From NCBI GenBank assembly GCA_000026125.1, contig CU207211.1:682001-746000 (forward strand): DNA of 64,000 nucleotides, in the 5' to 3' direction. Below the pieces are notes generated by a model. The model was not told the DNA's origin and made no database searches. It was given only the letters and a program-made list of their open reading frames with translations. A program made the position numbers and the translations under genes. Source of the stretch: Herminiimonas arsenicoxydans (GTDB taxonomy: Bacteria > Pseudomonadota > Gammaproteobacteria > Burkholderiales > Burkholderiaceae_D). Shown piece by piece: positions 1-7,760 of the stretch; positions within the stretch are counted from its first letter, which is position 1; each line of letters starts with the position of its first letter.

Positions 1-402
1 TATTGTCGGGCATTGGATGCGAACGACAAAGGTCTAACTTTCGCTGCTTGGTCGTATTTAGTTGACGCCAATTATTGGTGTGGGTTTTCCTCTTCTTACA
101 GAGGTGTAGCGAATGCGAGAGAGAACACTATTGCAGATACTACAGTGCAAGTGAAAACTCAGCAGAGTTCAAAGGCTGGAACTGGCAAAGGGATAAAGAG
201 CATGCCCTACAAGTTGGAAGCGGAACAGCTTGCGCGCACGATGAAAAAAAGATGGCCATCTCGCCGGCAAGCCACACTCGGCGTTTTGGATAAGCTCAAT
301 CAAGATTATGCTAAACGTAATCAATCATTTCCGCTGAAGTACGACGCAATTTTCATTCATTTTGGAACGCTAAAAGACGCCAACGAGCTGTTCGATAAAT
401 AA
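1..402 (+). CDS. Conserved-looking hypothetical protein, 5' end cut by window edge
   Basis: The reading frame is open from the first base of the window to the stop at 400-402, so at least 133 residues are visible and the true start probably lies upstream. A TTG at 13 could act as a start but has no convincing ribosome-binding site. The C-terminal half is rich in Lys, Arg and Gln and ends in an acidic-hydrophobic stretch. I recognise no family. A hairpin with a T-run follows at 452-479, which supports a real plus-strand transcript. It lies in the mobile element, upstream of the alpA-type operon. Confidence 0.5.
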   Translation, partial: YCRALDANDKGLTFAAWSYLVDANYWCGFSSSYRGVANARENTIADTTVQVKTQQSSKAGTGKGIKSMPYKLEAEQLARTMKKRWPSRRQATLGVLDKLNQDYAKRNQSFPLKYDAIFIHFGTLKDANELFDK

Positions 403-451
403 ACGAAACTGCGATATCTCCTGCAAGCCAACTAGTACCTGCATTTAAGTA

Positions 452-479
452 GCAAATGGTTCACGCCATTTGCGCTTTT
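452..479 (+). terminator. Rho-independent terminator
   Basis: Arms gcaaatgg (452-459) and ccatttgc (466-473) form an 8-bp stem with a 6-nt loop, followed by gctttt. It closes the transcript of the first gene. Confidence 0.6.
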
Positions 480-602
480 CATCACTTCCCGATCCCCTTA
501 AGCAGTATCTCTTACTGTCCCCGCATACTTCATTGTCGTCGCTCTGGCTCGGCGATGTGACGTATTTTCTTCTTTCCCATATCACCAGTTCTATTTTCTG
601 TC

Positions 603-649
603 ATGAAGATATTCAAGAATCTCGTAACGAGATTCTTGAATATCTTCAT
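603..649. repeat. 47-bp perfect palindrome upstream of the alpA-type gene
   Basis: Two perfect 23-bp arms (603-625 and 627-649) flank a single A at 626. No long T-run follows, so an ordinary terminator is not the obvious reading; an operator or a cruciform/processing site is possible. It sits in the 312-base gap 403-714, which otherwise holds only the terminator at 452-479 and presumably the promoter of the gene at 715. Confidence 0.85.
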
Positions 650-714
650 TTCCGTTCGCGCTTGATTTTTCTAAACTTGTCTCGTTGTAACCAACTTCAT
701 TCAAGGAGAAATAA

Positions 715-936
715 ATGCATACAACAGCCAATTTTTTAACCAATGTAATTCGTATCAAACGGCTTAAGGAGAAGACCGGTTTAGGAAACAGCAGCGTATA
801 TAACAAGCTCAATTTCAAAAGCAAATACTACGATTGTGATTTTCCGAAACCTATCCAGTTAGGGGTCAGTTCAGTGGGATGGATCGAAGGGGAGGTAGAT
901 ATTTGGCTCAGCAGCCGTCAACGCACGAAAGCCTAA
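715..936 (+). CDS. AlpA-family phage-type transcriptional regulator / excisionase-like protein
   Basis: A 73-residue protein of AlpA type. The helix-turn-helix lies near residues 14-32 (RLKEKTGLGNSSVYNK), followed by the FPKP turn and the GW-x-EGEVDIWL segment that are standard for AlpA/MerR-like DNA-binding proteins. The start is supported by AAGGAG six bases before the ATG. AlpA proteins control integrase or excision genes in P4-like elements (established knowledge). It is first in a plus-strand series with three further genes to 3147, so a role in switching on the element's replication or mobilization genes is inferred. Confidence 0.85.
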   Translation: MHTTANFLTNVIRIKRLKEKTGLGNSSVYNKLNFKSKYYDCDFPKPIQLGVSSVGWIEGEVDIWLSSRQRTKA

Positions 937-973
937 GACTCAATCTACATAACTTATAAACAGGAAAGAAAAC

Positions 974-1339
974 GTGAAAACACCAAATCAAGAAGCAGCA
1001 TCATCGGACTTAACAACGCAACAGTTCATTGATCAGCTGGATGCCTTACAGCCTTGCGCGCAACAGAAAAACACCGCGCACTTTCAAAAACTGTATCCGG
1101 CAATCGAGCGTGCATTGTCTCGCAAGGTCTCACAGAAGCAACTTGTATCTCAATTAGAAAAGATGGATTTGAAACTGTCCATTGGCGGCTTTCGTGCGCA
1201 GTTAAAGGCAGAGCAGGATCGTCGAAAAGAGTGCGGGGATGTTTTGCCGTGCAGTTTATGTGGATCACTTTTGCCACATATGGAGAAAGTCAGTAGCAGC
1301 ATTGCTGCCGCGTTTGCTAACAAAGATATGAATAAGTAA
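974..1339 (+). CDS. Hypothetical protein of mobile element, CxxC near C-terminus
   Basis: A 121-residue protein starting at GTG (974) after the sequence caggaaag. Residues about 50-80 are basic and amphipathic (KVSQKQLVSQLEKMDLKLS) and could be a DNA-binding segment. A Cys pair (CSLC) stands near residue 95. I do not recognise the family. It lies between the alpA-type gene and the DUF3987 gene with spacing of tens of bases, so it is probably in the same operon and may act in replication or mobilization of the element. Confidence 0.6.
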   Translation: MKTPNQEAASSDLTTQQFIDQLDALQPCAQQKNTAHFQKLYPAIERALSRKVSQKQLVSQLEKMDLKLSIGGFRAQLKAEQDRRKECGDVLPCSLCGSLLPHMEKVSSSIAAAFANKDMNK

Positions 1340-1430
1340 CGAGCAGGGGTGTGACGCAGTTCATTCTGTGCGCACCCAACGACATGAATGACATGCAGCC
1401 ATGCTGCAGACAATACTAACAAGGATACAA

Positions 1431-1703
1431 ATGAAATCTAAAGCGAAACGCAATTTGACTACAGCACTCAAAGTGAATCGTTCAATGTTAAACGAAGACA
1501 AAAACATGCTGAAGTTATGTCAAGACAGTAAAAACTCCGAATCTGCCAACTCCATACATGCAAGCTGGCCGGCTGCAATTCCACGTCGATCGTCCGCAAT
1601 ATATAACCTGACTTTTGCAGAGACTGGCACGCGTAAATCACTTGTGCAAGGTCATCTCAGCTCTATGATCGATCAGCTCGTGACGGAGGTAGAACGTGAA
1701 TAA
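1431..1703 (+). CDS. Small hypothetical protein coupled to DUF3987 gene
   Basis: A 90-residue basic protein. I chose ATG 1431 because AAGGA stands about seven bases upstream; an in-frame upstream start at 1401 lacks such a site. It ends at 1703 and overlaps the next gene's GTG start (1696) by eight bases, which indicates translational coupling. No domain is recognised. The C-terminal part (SMIDQLVTEVERE) is amphipathic. Confidence 0.6.
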   Translation: MKSKAKRNLTTALKVNRSMLNEDKNMLKLCQDSKNSESANSIHASWPAAIPRRSSAIYNLTFAETGTRKSLVQGHLSSMIDQLVTEVERE

Positions 1704-3147
1704 TTTTCTTGAGCCGTTTCCTTATCCAAAACGTTATTACGTTGATGTTCAGGATTCTATCGAAGAGTTGATACAAAACGTACAAGCGCCCGATGCATTG
1801 ATTGCCATGGAAGTTGGCAGTTGCATGAGCATCGTTACCCAACCGTTATATGACGTTCGTCTGCCTACAGGGCAAGTTCGCCCTCTATCAATGAATTGGG
1901 CTGTGATAGCAGATTCCGGTGAGCGCAAATCGGCAGTGCATGCCATTGTAGCCAAGCCGATTTATGAATTCGATCAAAAGATGAAGGATAAATACGACGT
2001 TCAATTTGAACATTACAGAGCGGAGTTGGATTTTTGGAAATCAGTTTTGTCAGGACTCAAGCAGAGGCTCGTTAAGCTGACGCGCGAAGACGCATGCATC
2101 AAAGATATCAAAGAGCGCATGTTGGTACATGCGAAAGCAAGGCCTGTAAAGCCGAGACCGCGTCGCATCATGCGCAAACTCACAAATGAGCGTGCAATGA
2201 TGGAGGCACTTGAGGGATGCGGCGAATCCATTGGGTTTGTCAGTGACGAAGGACACGTTTTGGTTAAAGGCGGAGCGCTTGAACGCGTTGGTATCAACAA
2301 TTCGTTGTGGGATGGCGCAGAGTTGGTGATGGACCGCAGTGAAGGTGTACAACTCCACGTCAAGGAGCCGCGGATGAGTATATCGTTCATGATTCAACGA
2401 TTGATATTCAAGGATTTTTTGGGAAAACGTGGAGATGAGCTAAGAGGGTCAGGAAACTGGGCACGGTATCTAATTGGTGATCCCAGAACTAGGAAGGGTA
2501 CTCGTTTCATTTTTACAGTTAATCCACCATATGTGCATTTGCCAAAACTGCAAGCCAGAATGAGGGAGTTGCTGGAAGAGTATGAGCGACGTATCGATTT
2601 AGGGAAGATCGAACGTGACATCTTGGAATTTTCCGAGGATGCAATCAGACGCTGGATTGAACTATCAAACGAAATCGAATTTATGTTGCGGCCATCGCAG
2701 TACCTGCATGATATCGATGACTTTGCTTCCAAGGTGCTGGAAATTACCAGCCGCTTGGCAGGTGTGATGCATGTGTTCTCATCGCAGGAAGGTAAGATTT
2801 CAGTCGAGACACTTCAACGAGCTTTCGATATCGTTGGATGGCACATTGATGAATTCAAACGTCTTTTTTCGCCAGAGTTTGCTGTTTCAGAAGTGGTTAT
2901 CAACGCGATGAAAGTGGAGGACTATTTATATCGATACGTTTGGCAGGCTAATTACACGTCTGTCCTTAAAAACCATGCGCTCAATTTCGGACCTATACGC
3001 ACAAAAGCCAAGTTTCAACCGGCTTTGGATTGTCTGGAGTCACTAGGACGTATTCAGATCGGGATTGGTCTAAAAGGCGAACGTTATATCAATCTGCATC
3101 AGGCTTACTTCCATGCAAAGCAGTTTCCAGCGCTGCAAAACTTTTGA
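1696..3147 (+). CDS. DUF3987 / YfjI-like protein, probable replication-associated ATPase of the element
   Basis: A 483-residue protein. Residues 69-80 (AVIADSGERKSA) match the P-loop-like SGERKS signature of the DUF3987/YfjI family, which is found next to alpA in P4-like islands and is thought to be related to primase/helicase proteins. The GTG start at 1696 has GGAGGT upstream, inside the preceding gene. It is the last gene of the alpA operon, and a strong terminator follows at 3230. Biochemical activity is unknown; family membership is fairly sure. Confidence 0.75.
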   Translation: MNNFLEPFPYPKRYYVDVQDSIEELIQNVQAPDALIAMEVGSCMSIVTQPLYDVRLPTGQVRPLSMNWAVIADSGERKSAVHAIVAKPIYEFDQKMKDKYDVQFEHYRAELDFWKSVLSGLKQRLVKLTREDACIKDIKERMLVHAKARPVKPRPRRIMRKLTNERAMMEALEGCGESIGFVSDEGHVLVKGGALERVGINNSLWDGAELVMDRSEGVQLHVKEPRMSISFMIQRLIFKDFLGKRGDELRGSGNWARYLIGDPRTRKGTRFIFTVNPPYVHLPKLQARMRELLEEYERRIDLGKIERDILEFSEDAIRRWIELSNEIEFMLRPSQYLHDIDDFASKVLEITSRLAGVMHVFSSQEGKISVETLQRAFDIVGWHIDEFKRLFSPEFAVSEVVINAMKVEDYLYRYVWQANYTSVLKNHALNFGPIRTKAKFQPALDCLESLGRIQIGIGLKGERYINLHQAYFHAKQFPALQNF

Positions 3148-3229
3148 AGTAATTGCCAAACTGATATGGCTTCGAAGTAGTGCTTTCGAGTGGATTAATC
3201 AAGTAAATAAAAAATGTTCTTAGATTTCC

Positions 3230-3270
3230 ATGCGATTCATGCTGTTAGCAGCATGAATCGCATATTTTTT
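3230..3270 (+). terminator. Strong Rho-independent terminator of the alpA-DUF3987 operon
   Basis: Perfect 15-bp arms (3230-3244 and 3249-3263) with the loop ttag, followed by attttttt. It lies 83 bases after the DUF3987 stop codon. Confidence 0.85.
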
Positions 3271-3470
3271 GCCTGCTTCAAATTATTTCTTAAATTTTTC
3301 TCTTTCGTCGGTGCGGCAGTGGGCTTTCCGCCCGGACGAACTTCCCTCAAAAAATTGATCACTCGTTTGACTCATGCTTGTATGTCGATGGTAGCGTGTT
3401 GCGCTCTCTTGATTGCGGGTCAATCCATGTGACCCTTTGCATGAGGCGGCTTGTACCACCTTTTAAACCA

Positions 3471-4190
3471 CTATGTAAGGCAGGCTGCTCTGTTTTTGAT
3501 GATGCTTTCTTTTTGCTCGCCTGTCATTGCTTGAATACGTGCAGGACCTAGATGACGTTCTGGTCGTCTTGCAATGCCTTGATCTTTCAATGACCGATGA
3601 TCGACTCTGCTTGAATGTCCGTTTCTTTCAAGTGACGCATTCTGAAGAGCGGCACTTATCTGCCTCATTTTAATTATTTCCTCTCTAAGCTCGACTCGAC
3701 TCTTCCCACCACTGTCTTTCCTGCATCCGCCGTTTTCTGGCTGCTTTGAGTTATATCGCTTGAACATATGTTCGGGTTTGCGATCAATACCATCATCCAA
3801 ACGATCAGAAAACATCAAATGGAGGTGTGTGTTGGTTGCTCCTTGAATCGAAGATCGTGGTTGATGGATAGCATACTCATAGGGTTTTTCGCCTATTATT
3901 TTCTCTATGTATTCATCGACTAAATCTAGCGTTTGTTCCAACGTCAATTCCGAAGGAAGCGCAATTTCATGCTCCCGGTACACCGCTCCGTTCGCACGTT
4001 CGTGTTTGTCGCCCGCCTTCCAAAATGCATGTGGATCGTCGTCGGTCCATTGGGGCATGTTGCCGTGACCGGTTGCCACCAGGTCATCACGTTGATTGTA
4101 TTTACCCTTTCTGCCGATATAAGCAGCGTGATTTGCTGCGGTGCCTTTCTTGCCGCTCTTGATGCAGTGATGGAAGCTTGCCATTTTCAT
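3471..4190 (-). CDS. MobA/MobL-family relaxase, short form
   Basis: A 239-residue protein with MobA/MobL relaxase features: AANHAAYIGRKGKY near residues 18-31, and the metal-binding H122-x-H124 in ATNTHLHLMFSDR. The tail has the HRSLKDQGIARRPERHLGP segment usual in this family. Such enzymes nick the transfer origin of mobilizable plasmids and elements. Family members are often much longer, with a C-terminal helicase or primase part; here only the relaxase core exists. It stands alone on the minus strand with RadC upstream. The oriT was not located. Confidence 0.85.
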   Translation of the reverse strand: MKMASFHHCIKSGKKGTAANHAAYIGRKGKYNQRDDLVATGHGNMPQWTDDDPHAFWKAGDKHERANGAVYREHEIALPSELTLEQTLDLVDEYIEKIIGEKPYEYAIHQPRSSIQGATNTHLHLMFSDRLDDGIDRKPEHMFKRYNSKQPENGGCRKDSGGKSRVELREEIIKMRQISAALQNASLERNGHSSRVDHRSLKDQGIARRPERHLGPARIQAMTGEQKESIIKNRAACLT

Positions 4191-4206
4191 TTATCCTCAT
4201 GTCTAC

Positions 4207-4237
4207 ATTAAAAAGCCAGCGAGTGTCTTCGCTGGCT
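4207..4237 (-). terminator. Terminator downstream of the radC-like gene
   Basis: Arms agccagcga (4214-4222) and tcgctggct (4229-4237) form a 9-bp stem. Read on the minus strand it is followed by a T-run. It lies between the radC-like gene and the relaxase start, so it separates their transcripts or attenuates read-through. Confidence 0.7.
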
Positions 4238-4432
4238 GCTTGTAAGATGAAGTAATACCGGTAGTCTTTTGAGGAAATCTTGAGAAAGGTTAAGTGCGCG
4301 TCCTTATATCACTCCTCTAGTAGCTCTTGTTTATTCAACGATCACTATCTCCATCATCAACTACCTGTATTACTCTCTCGCATAACATATGTAGAGATGT
4401 AAAAAAGATATTGAATGTGATGCGATCTAGCT

Positions 4433-4960
4433 TTAGAAGAGCAATCCATGTTCTGCAAAGGAGAATGTCCCTTCCTCTCCAATAATGAAGTGATCTAGTA
4501 CGCGTACGTCGATGGATTCAAGAAGAGACTTAAGACGATTGGTCAACTGCTTGTCTGCATCACTAGGTTGCGTACTACCTGACGGATGGTTATGCGCCAG
4601 GATCATTGATGCAGCATTCAGTGACATCGCGCGTTGAACGATTACTCGCGGATACACGGATGTTTGATGGATCGTGCCAAAAAACAGTGGCTCATAGGCA
4701 ATCACACGATTTTGAGTGTCCATAAACACCACCGCGAACACCTCTCGTTGCTCATTGATCAGTTGCAGACGTAAATAGTCTTTCACGTCCTGAGGGCTGG
4801 CTAATTTCGGACCGTGTTTGATTACCTGGTCATTCAAGATTTCAATTGCCCTGTGCACGATCCAGGTGTCTACCGCCGTAAGATCACGCATTAACTCGCT
4901 CCAAGGCCGGAGGGTGTCCGTGCCCTGTTTCTCTGCACATGCGTTGATATCAGTTGTCAT
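4433..4960 (-). CDS. RadC/JAB-domain (JAMM) protein
   Basis: A 175-residue protein of the RadC/YeeS group. The JAMM zinc motif is complete: H123-N-H125, seven residues, then S133-D-A-D136, in the segment AHNHPSGSTQPSDAD. Genes of this type are common in plasmids and islands; the activity of the bacterial RadC JAB domain is not established. The helix-hairpin-helix region of chromosomal RadC is absent. It is flanked by terminators at 4207-4237 and 5036-5060, so it is probably monocistronic. Confidence 0.85.
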   Translation of the reverse strand: MTTDINACAEKQGTDTLRPWSELMRDLTAVDTWIVHRAIEILNDQVIKHGPKLASPQDVKDYLRLQLINEQREVFAVVFMDTQNRVIAYEPLFFGTIHQTSVYPRVIVQRAMSLNAASMILAHNHPSGSTQPSDADKQLTNRLKSLLESIDVRVLDHFIIGEEGTFSFAEHGLLF

Positions 4961-5035
4961 ACTGCCTCCAGTAGGGAAGTGCGCTAGCCATGAAAGGTAA
5001 GCACTTCCTAGTTATGTTGAATGTAGAGTCGGAAA

Positions 5036-5060
5036 CAAAAAAGACCGTCGAAGCGGTCTT
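5036..5060 (-). terminator. Terminator of the zinc-ribbon gene set
   Basis: Arms aagaccg and cggtctt (5041-5060) with a T-run on the minus strand. It lies about 28 bases after the stop of the zinc-ribbon/SH3 gene. Confidence 0.75.
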
Positions 5061-5087
5061 GAAAGGTAAGAGTTGTTGTGATGTTGA

Positions 5088-6245
5088 TTAAAACCTTTGC
5101 TGCATTAGAACGATGCGGCTACGGTGAATGAATCCTGTTTGGTTACCTGCTATTCGCACTTTCCACCATTCAGAGTTTTGTGGATGTGTCCGGAATGAAG
5201 TGCCGCTTTCCATGCGTCCTACGATTAGACTCTGTCCATTTGGTTGTACACGTACGTTTGTGTAACCGTCAGGGTCATCGATGACCGCTTCTACAGAAAA
5301 ATCCTGTACAGCTTGCGATTCAATGGGTTTGCCATTATCTGTAAGAGAACCATTTGTAAATACGTAGCGATGTATCTGGTTACCTGCTCCTTGCATAGTT
5401 ACGACGACTGAATCTCCACTTTGCTCAACCTGATATATATCTGAGCATGTGCCAAATGTGGGATAACTCTGCACTCCATTGGCTTTCATCAAGACGAAAT
5501 TGAAGAGCGCCGGACATGCGGATCCTCCGAAGTTTTCAATAATGACGACTTGGTAATCTGCAATCTGAAACGATTCTTTGATCGACAATGATGAATTCCC
5601 CTGAATCGCTGGTTTTATCAATCGGCCATTAAGAATTAATTGAGCGTGCTGATCGGTAGTGAGATCACCGTATCGCGTTTGTAATAAATCGACCCCCTCT
5701 TTGTCTACATTAGCTAGGGTGTTTTCATCATGTACATGCTCAATCGGTGTAACGTTCTCTACTGTGATCTGCGGGATGGATAGATTAATACCTGCCGCGA
5801 TTTCATCCTTTGGTGATGGTGTCTTGTGCCCCTGTGTACCGAATCCCAATAGCACATTGATTGCTACACCAGCGACGAGGAGGACTGCGCCGGCGATGGA
5901 CCATCGTCGCTGCGATTGGTTGAAGTCTTCGACACTCGCCCAGTTACCTTTACGCCAGGCTAATTCACGGCCCTTAAAACCAAGCCAAAAGCAGGCACCA
6001 ATACCCACGAAGGGAACGAGCGCGAGTATCCCTAACCAAACCCGAAATCGAATGGCCCAAATGACGTTCAGTAAAAAGCCTCCCCAGCACCAGCCTTGCA
6101 CGCCGTCAGGGAGTGGTTCTGATACTGAGTGTGATACAGGCGCCTTTGTTCGCGCAGTGGCTTTGAGTGCTTGAGGCGCGCCGCACTCTGGACAATGCGT
6201 GGCGCTATCGGGAATTTCTTTACTGCAGGCGTGGCAAAAGGTCAT
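5088..6245 (-). CDS. Zinc-ribbon membrane protein with C-terminal SH3-like domain
   Basis: A 385-residue protein. An N-terminal zinc ribbon (C4, C7, C18, C21) is followed by hydrophobic segments near 52-66, 68-90 and 115-135. A roughly 170-residue region without a recognised family comes next, then an SH3b-like end (about 310-380, with VRVQPNGQS, WWKVR and GFIHRSRI). The likely topology puts the ribbon inside and the SH3 part outside or in the periplasm, where SH3b domains bind cell-wall or protein ligands (inference). It is the last of three neighbouring minus-strand genes with the same ribbon. Function unknown. Confidence 0.75.
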   Translation of the reverse strand: MTFCHACSKEIPDSATHCPECGAPQALKATARTKAPVSHSVSEPLPDGVQGWCWGGFLLNVIWAIRFRVWLGILALVPFVGIGACFWLGFKGRELAWRKGNWASVEDFNQSQRRWSIAGAVLLVAGVAINVLLGFGTQGHKTPSPKDEIAAGINLSIPQITVENVTPIEHVHDENTLANVDKEGVDLLQTRYGDLTTDQHAQLILNGRLIKPAIQGNSSLSIKESFQIADYQVVIIENFGGSACPALFNFVLMKANGVQSYPTFGTCSDIYQVEQSGDSVVVTMQGAGNQIHRYVFTNGSLTDNGKPIESQAVQDFSVEAVIDDPDGYTNVRVQPNGQSLIVGRMESGTSFRTHPQNSEWWKVRIAGNQTGFIHRSRIVLMQQRF

Positions 6246-6377
6246 GGTTGTTTGTTCCTTTATCTGAAAGGCACTTTTATTGTTGTATAGGGGAGCCGCG
6301 CTACGGCCTTGGGATGACTGGTGGCGGATACGAGGAAAGAAGAAACAGACTTTCCTCGTTTCCGCCCAATGTTGCTT

Positions 6378-6839
6378 TTAACTTCCGATGAATGCTGTAC
6401 TGATCGTCGCAAAGAGAAACATGCCGATCCATGTCCAGAAGTAAGCTGGGCTTTGATTGAACGCTTTGGCGCGTTTCCATAGAAAGACCGGAACCAAGAA
6501 GAAAAACTTACCGAAACTGGAAGTATCAAAGCCTTCCTTCTTCAATCGTGCGTCTTCCGCGGCAGATAGCCCAATATTGAGGATGAGTGAGATGTACCAG
6601 TACTTACTGGAGGCCATCGCTTGTGCAGCGTCGTATTCGCTTTGTGCGAGTGCGCCAGCCATAAAGCTTTCCAGAATCAAACCAATTAACGGCGCGAAGG
6701 CGAGAATCCAAACGATGGTGTTGCTAACGTTTACGGCTGGTGAAGATGCCTTGGCAGTTGGCGCACCACATTTAGGGCAGGCAGGAGCGCTCACGTGAAT
6801 TTGATGAGAGCAATGCTGGCAGTTGAGAAAAGAACTCAT
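6378..6839 (-). CDS. Zinc-ribbon membrane protein (second of three)
   Basis: A 153-residue protein. I start it at 6839, where AAAGGA precedes the ATG; a longer frame from 6923 would overlap the upstream gene and add an unlikely leader. The zinc ribbon is C7, C10, C21, C24, with the same C-x2-C-x10-C-x2-C spacing as its neighbours. Hydrophobic segments follow, including one near residues 40-60 and one at the C-terminus. It begins 19 bases after the preceding gene, so the two are co-transcribed. Function unknown. Confidence 0.75.
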   Translation of the reverse strand: MSSFLNCQHCSHQIHVSAPACPKCGAPTAKASSPAVNVSNTIVWILAFAPLIGLILESFMAGALAQSEYDAAQAMASSKYWYISLILNIGLSAAEDARLKKEGFDTSSFGKFFFLVPVFLWKRAKAFNQSPAYFWTWIGMFLFATISTAFIGS

Positions 6840-6858
6840 TTTTTCCTTTAGTTGGAAG

Positions 6859-7203
6859 TTAGTTAGATTGGCTATTACCGAAGAGAATAAGAAGTCCGAG
6901 TGCTGCAAACGTGATGGCGACAATGGTTAAGGTTTTGAGAGGTTTCCTTTGATGCAGGCTAATTGCGCCTAGGATCAGACTGCCCAGTCCTAAAATACTT
7001 ACGCCTAAAATGGCGTCTCGGTCGTGCGCCCCTTCAACACCCACGCTGCCTAGGAACGCAAGGCTGGCGAAAATTGCGGAGACGATGCCCATCCACCCAG
7101 ATTCCTCATTGGACTTAGTGACAACTGTCTGAAGCGCACCGCACTGTGGGCAGGATGGAGCGGTTTCATGAATTTCTTTACTGCAGCCGCGGCAAAAGAC
7201 CAT
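6859..7203 (-). CDS. Zinc-ribbon membrane protein (first of three)
   Basis: A 114-residue protein with an N-terminal zinc ribbon (C4, C7, C18, C21) nearly identical in layout to that of the gene at 5088. About three hydrophobic segments follow (near 37-53, 63-81 and 89-108). It is the promoter-proximal gene of the set and is divergent from the XRE regulator at 7346; the intergenic region contains two inverted repeats. Function unknown. Confidence 0.75.
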   Translation of the reverse strand: MVFCRGCSKEIHETAPSCPQCGALQTVVTKSNEESGWMGIVSAIFASLAFLGSVGVEGAHDRDAILGVSILGLGSLILGAISLHQRKPLKTLTIVAITFAALGLLILFGNSQSN

Positions 7204-7268
7204 GGTCTTTTTTTCCTTTGAATGAAGGTTGGTTTGGTGGGGGGGAAATGTTGGTTATCTTGAATGAG

Positions 7269-7309
7269 CTTATTTTAAACTAAATAAGATATAATTAAAC
7301 CAATTGGTT
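7269..7309. promoter_or_regulatory. Two inverted repeats, candidate operators of the XRE regulator
   Basis: The 142-base divergent region contains cttattt-N6-aaataag (7269-7288) and the perfect 12-bp palindrome aaccaattggtt (7298-7309). Their position between an XRE regulator and the zinc-ribbon genes suggests autoregulation and control of the divergent set; this is inference. Confidence 0.45.
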
Positions 7310-7345
7310 GCAGTGTGGCATCTTTGCATGCGGCACAATGTGTAA

Positions 7346-7750
7346 ATGCCTACCATTGAAGAAAAGAGTGCTTTCACTAAACGTTTACGTTTAGCGTTGC
7401 GCCGTAGCCAAGAAGCTGTCGAAGGTGCGACTGAGCTCGCTATCCAATTTAGTTTGCGTTATGAGGGGGCAGCTATTTCCCCGCAAACAGCGCATAAATG
7501 GCTAAGTGGGCGCTCTGTACCAACCGAAGATAAGTTAGTCACGCTAGCGAATTGGTTAAATGTGGATAAGCATTGGCTGCACTACGGTCCGTCACCAGAG
7601 AAATCAGAGCTGAGTGCAAAGGCTGCGGGAAAGAAGAACAGTGTCAATGCTCCCTCTAAAGAAGCGGTGACCTTGGCTCAGAAAATTCAAGCGTTGCCTC
7701 CTCATCAACGCTATCTGATTGAAGAATTGGTAACGCAATTCCAAGAGTGA
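7346..7750 (+). CDS. XRE-family (Cro/CI-like) transcriptional regulator
   Basis: A 134-residue protein. Residues about 8-75 form a helix-turn-helix domain (AISPQTAHKWLSGRSVPTEDKLVTLANWL), followed by a linker and a C-terminal helix pair (AVTLAQKIQALPPHQRYLIEELV). It is divergent from the zinc-ribbon genes and convergent with the DUF932 gene, with stops 10 bases apart. It probably represses its own promoter and perhaps the divergent set. Confidence 0.8.
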   Translation: MPTIEEKSAFTKRLRLALRRSQEAVEGATELAIQFSLRYEGAAISPQTAHKWLSGRSVPTEDKLVTLANWLNVDKHWLHYGPSPEKSELSAKAAGKKNSVNAPSKEAVTLAQKIQALPPHQRYLIEELVTQFQE

Positions 7751-7760
7751 TTGGACGGAC

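Noticed and set aside
470..739. Plus-strand frame of 89 codons and its minus-strand partner at 591-824
   Set aside because: Both are created by the 47-bp palindrome and lack ribosome-binding sites; they overlap the start of the alpA-type gene.
3214..3432. Frame of 72 codons after the DUF3987 gene
   Set aside because: It spans the terminator hairpin, has no ribosome-binding site and no family-like composition.
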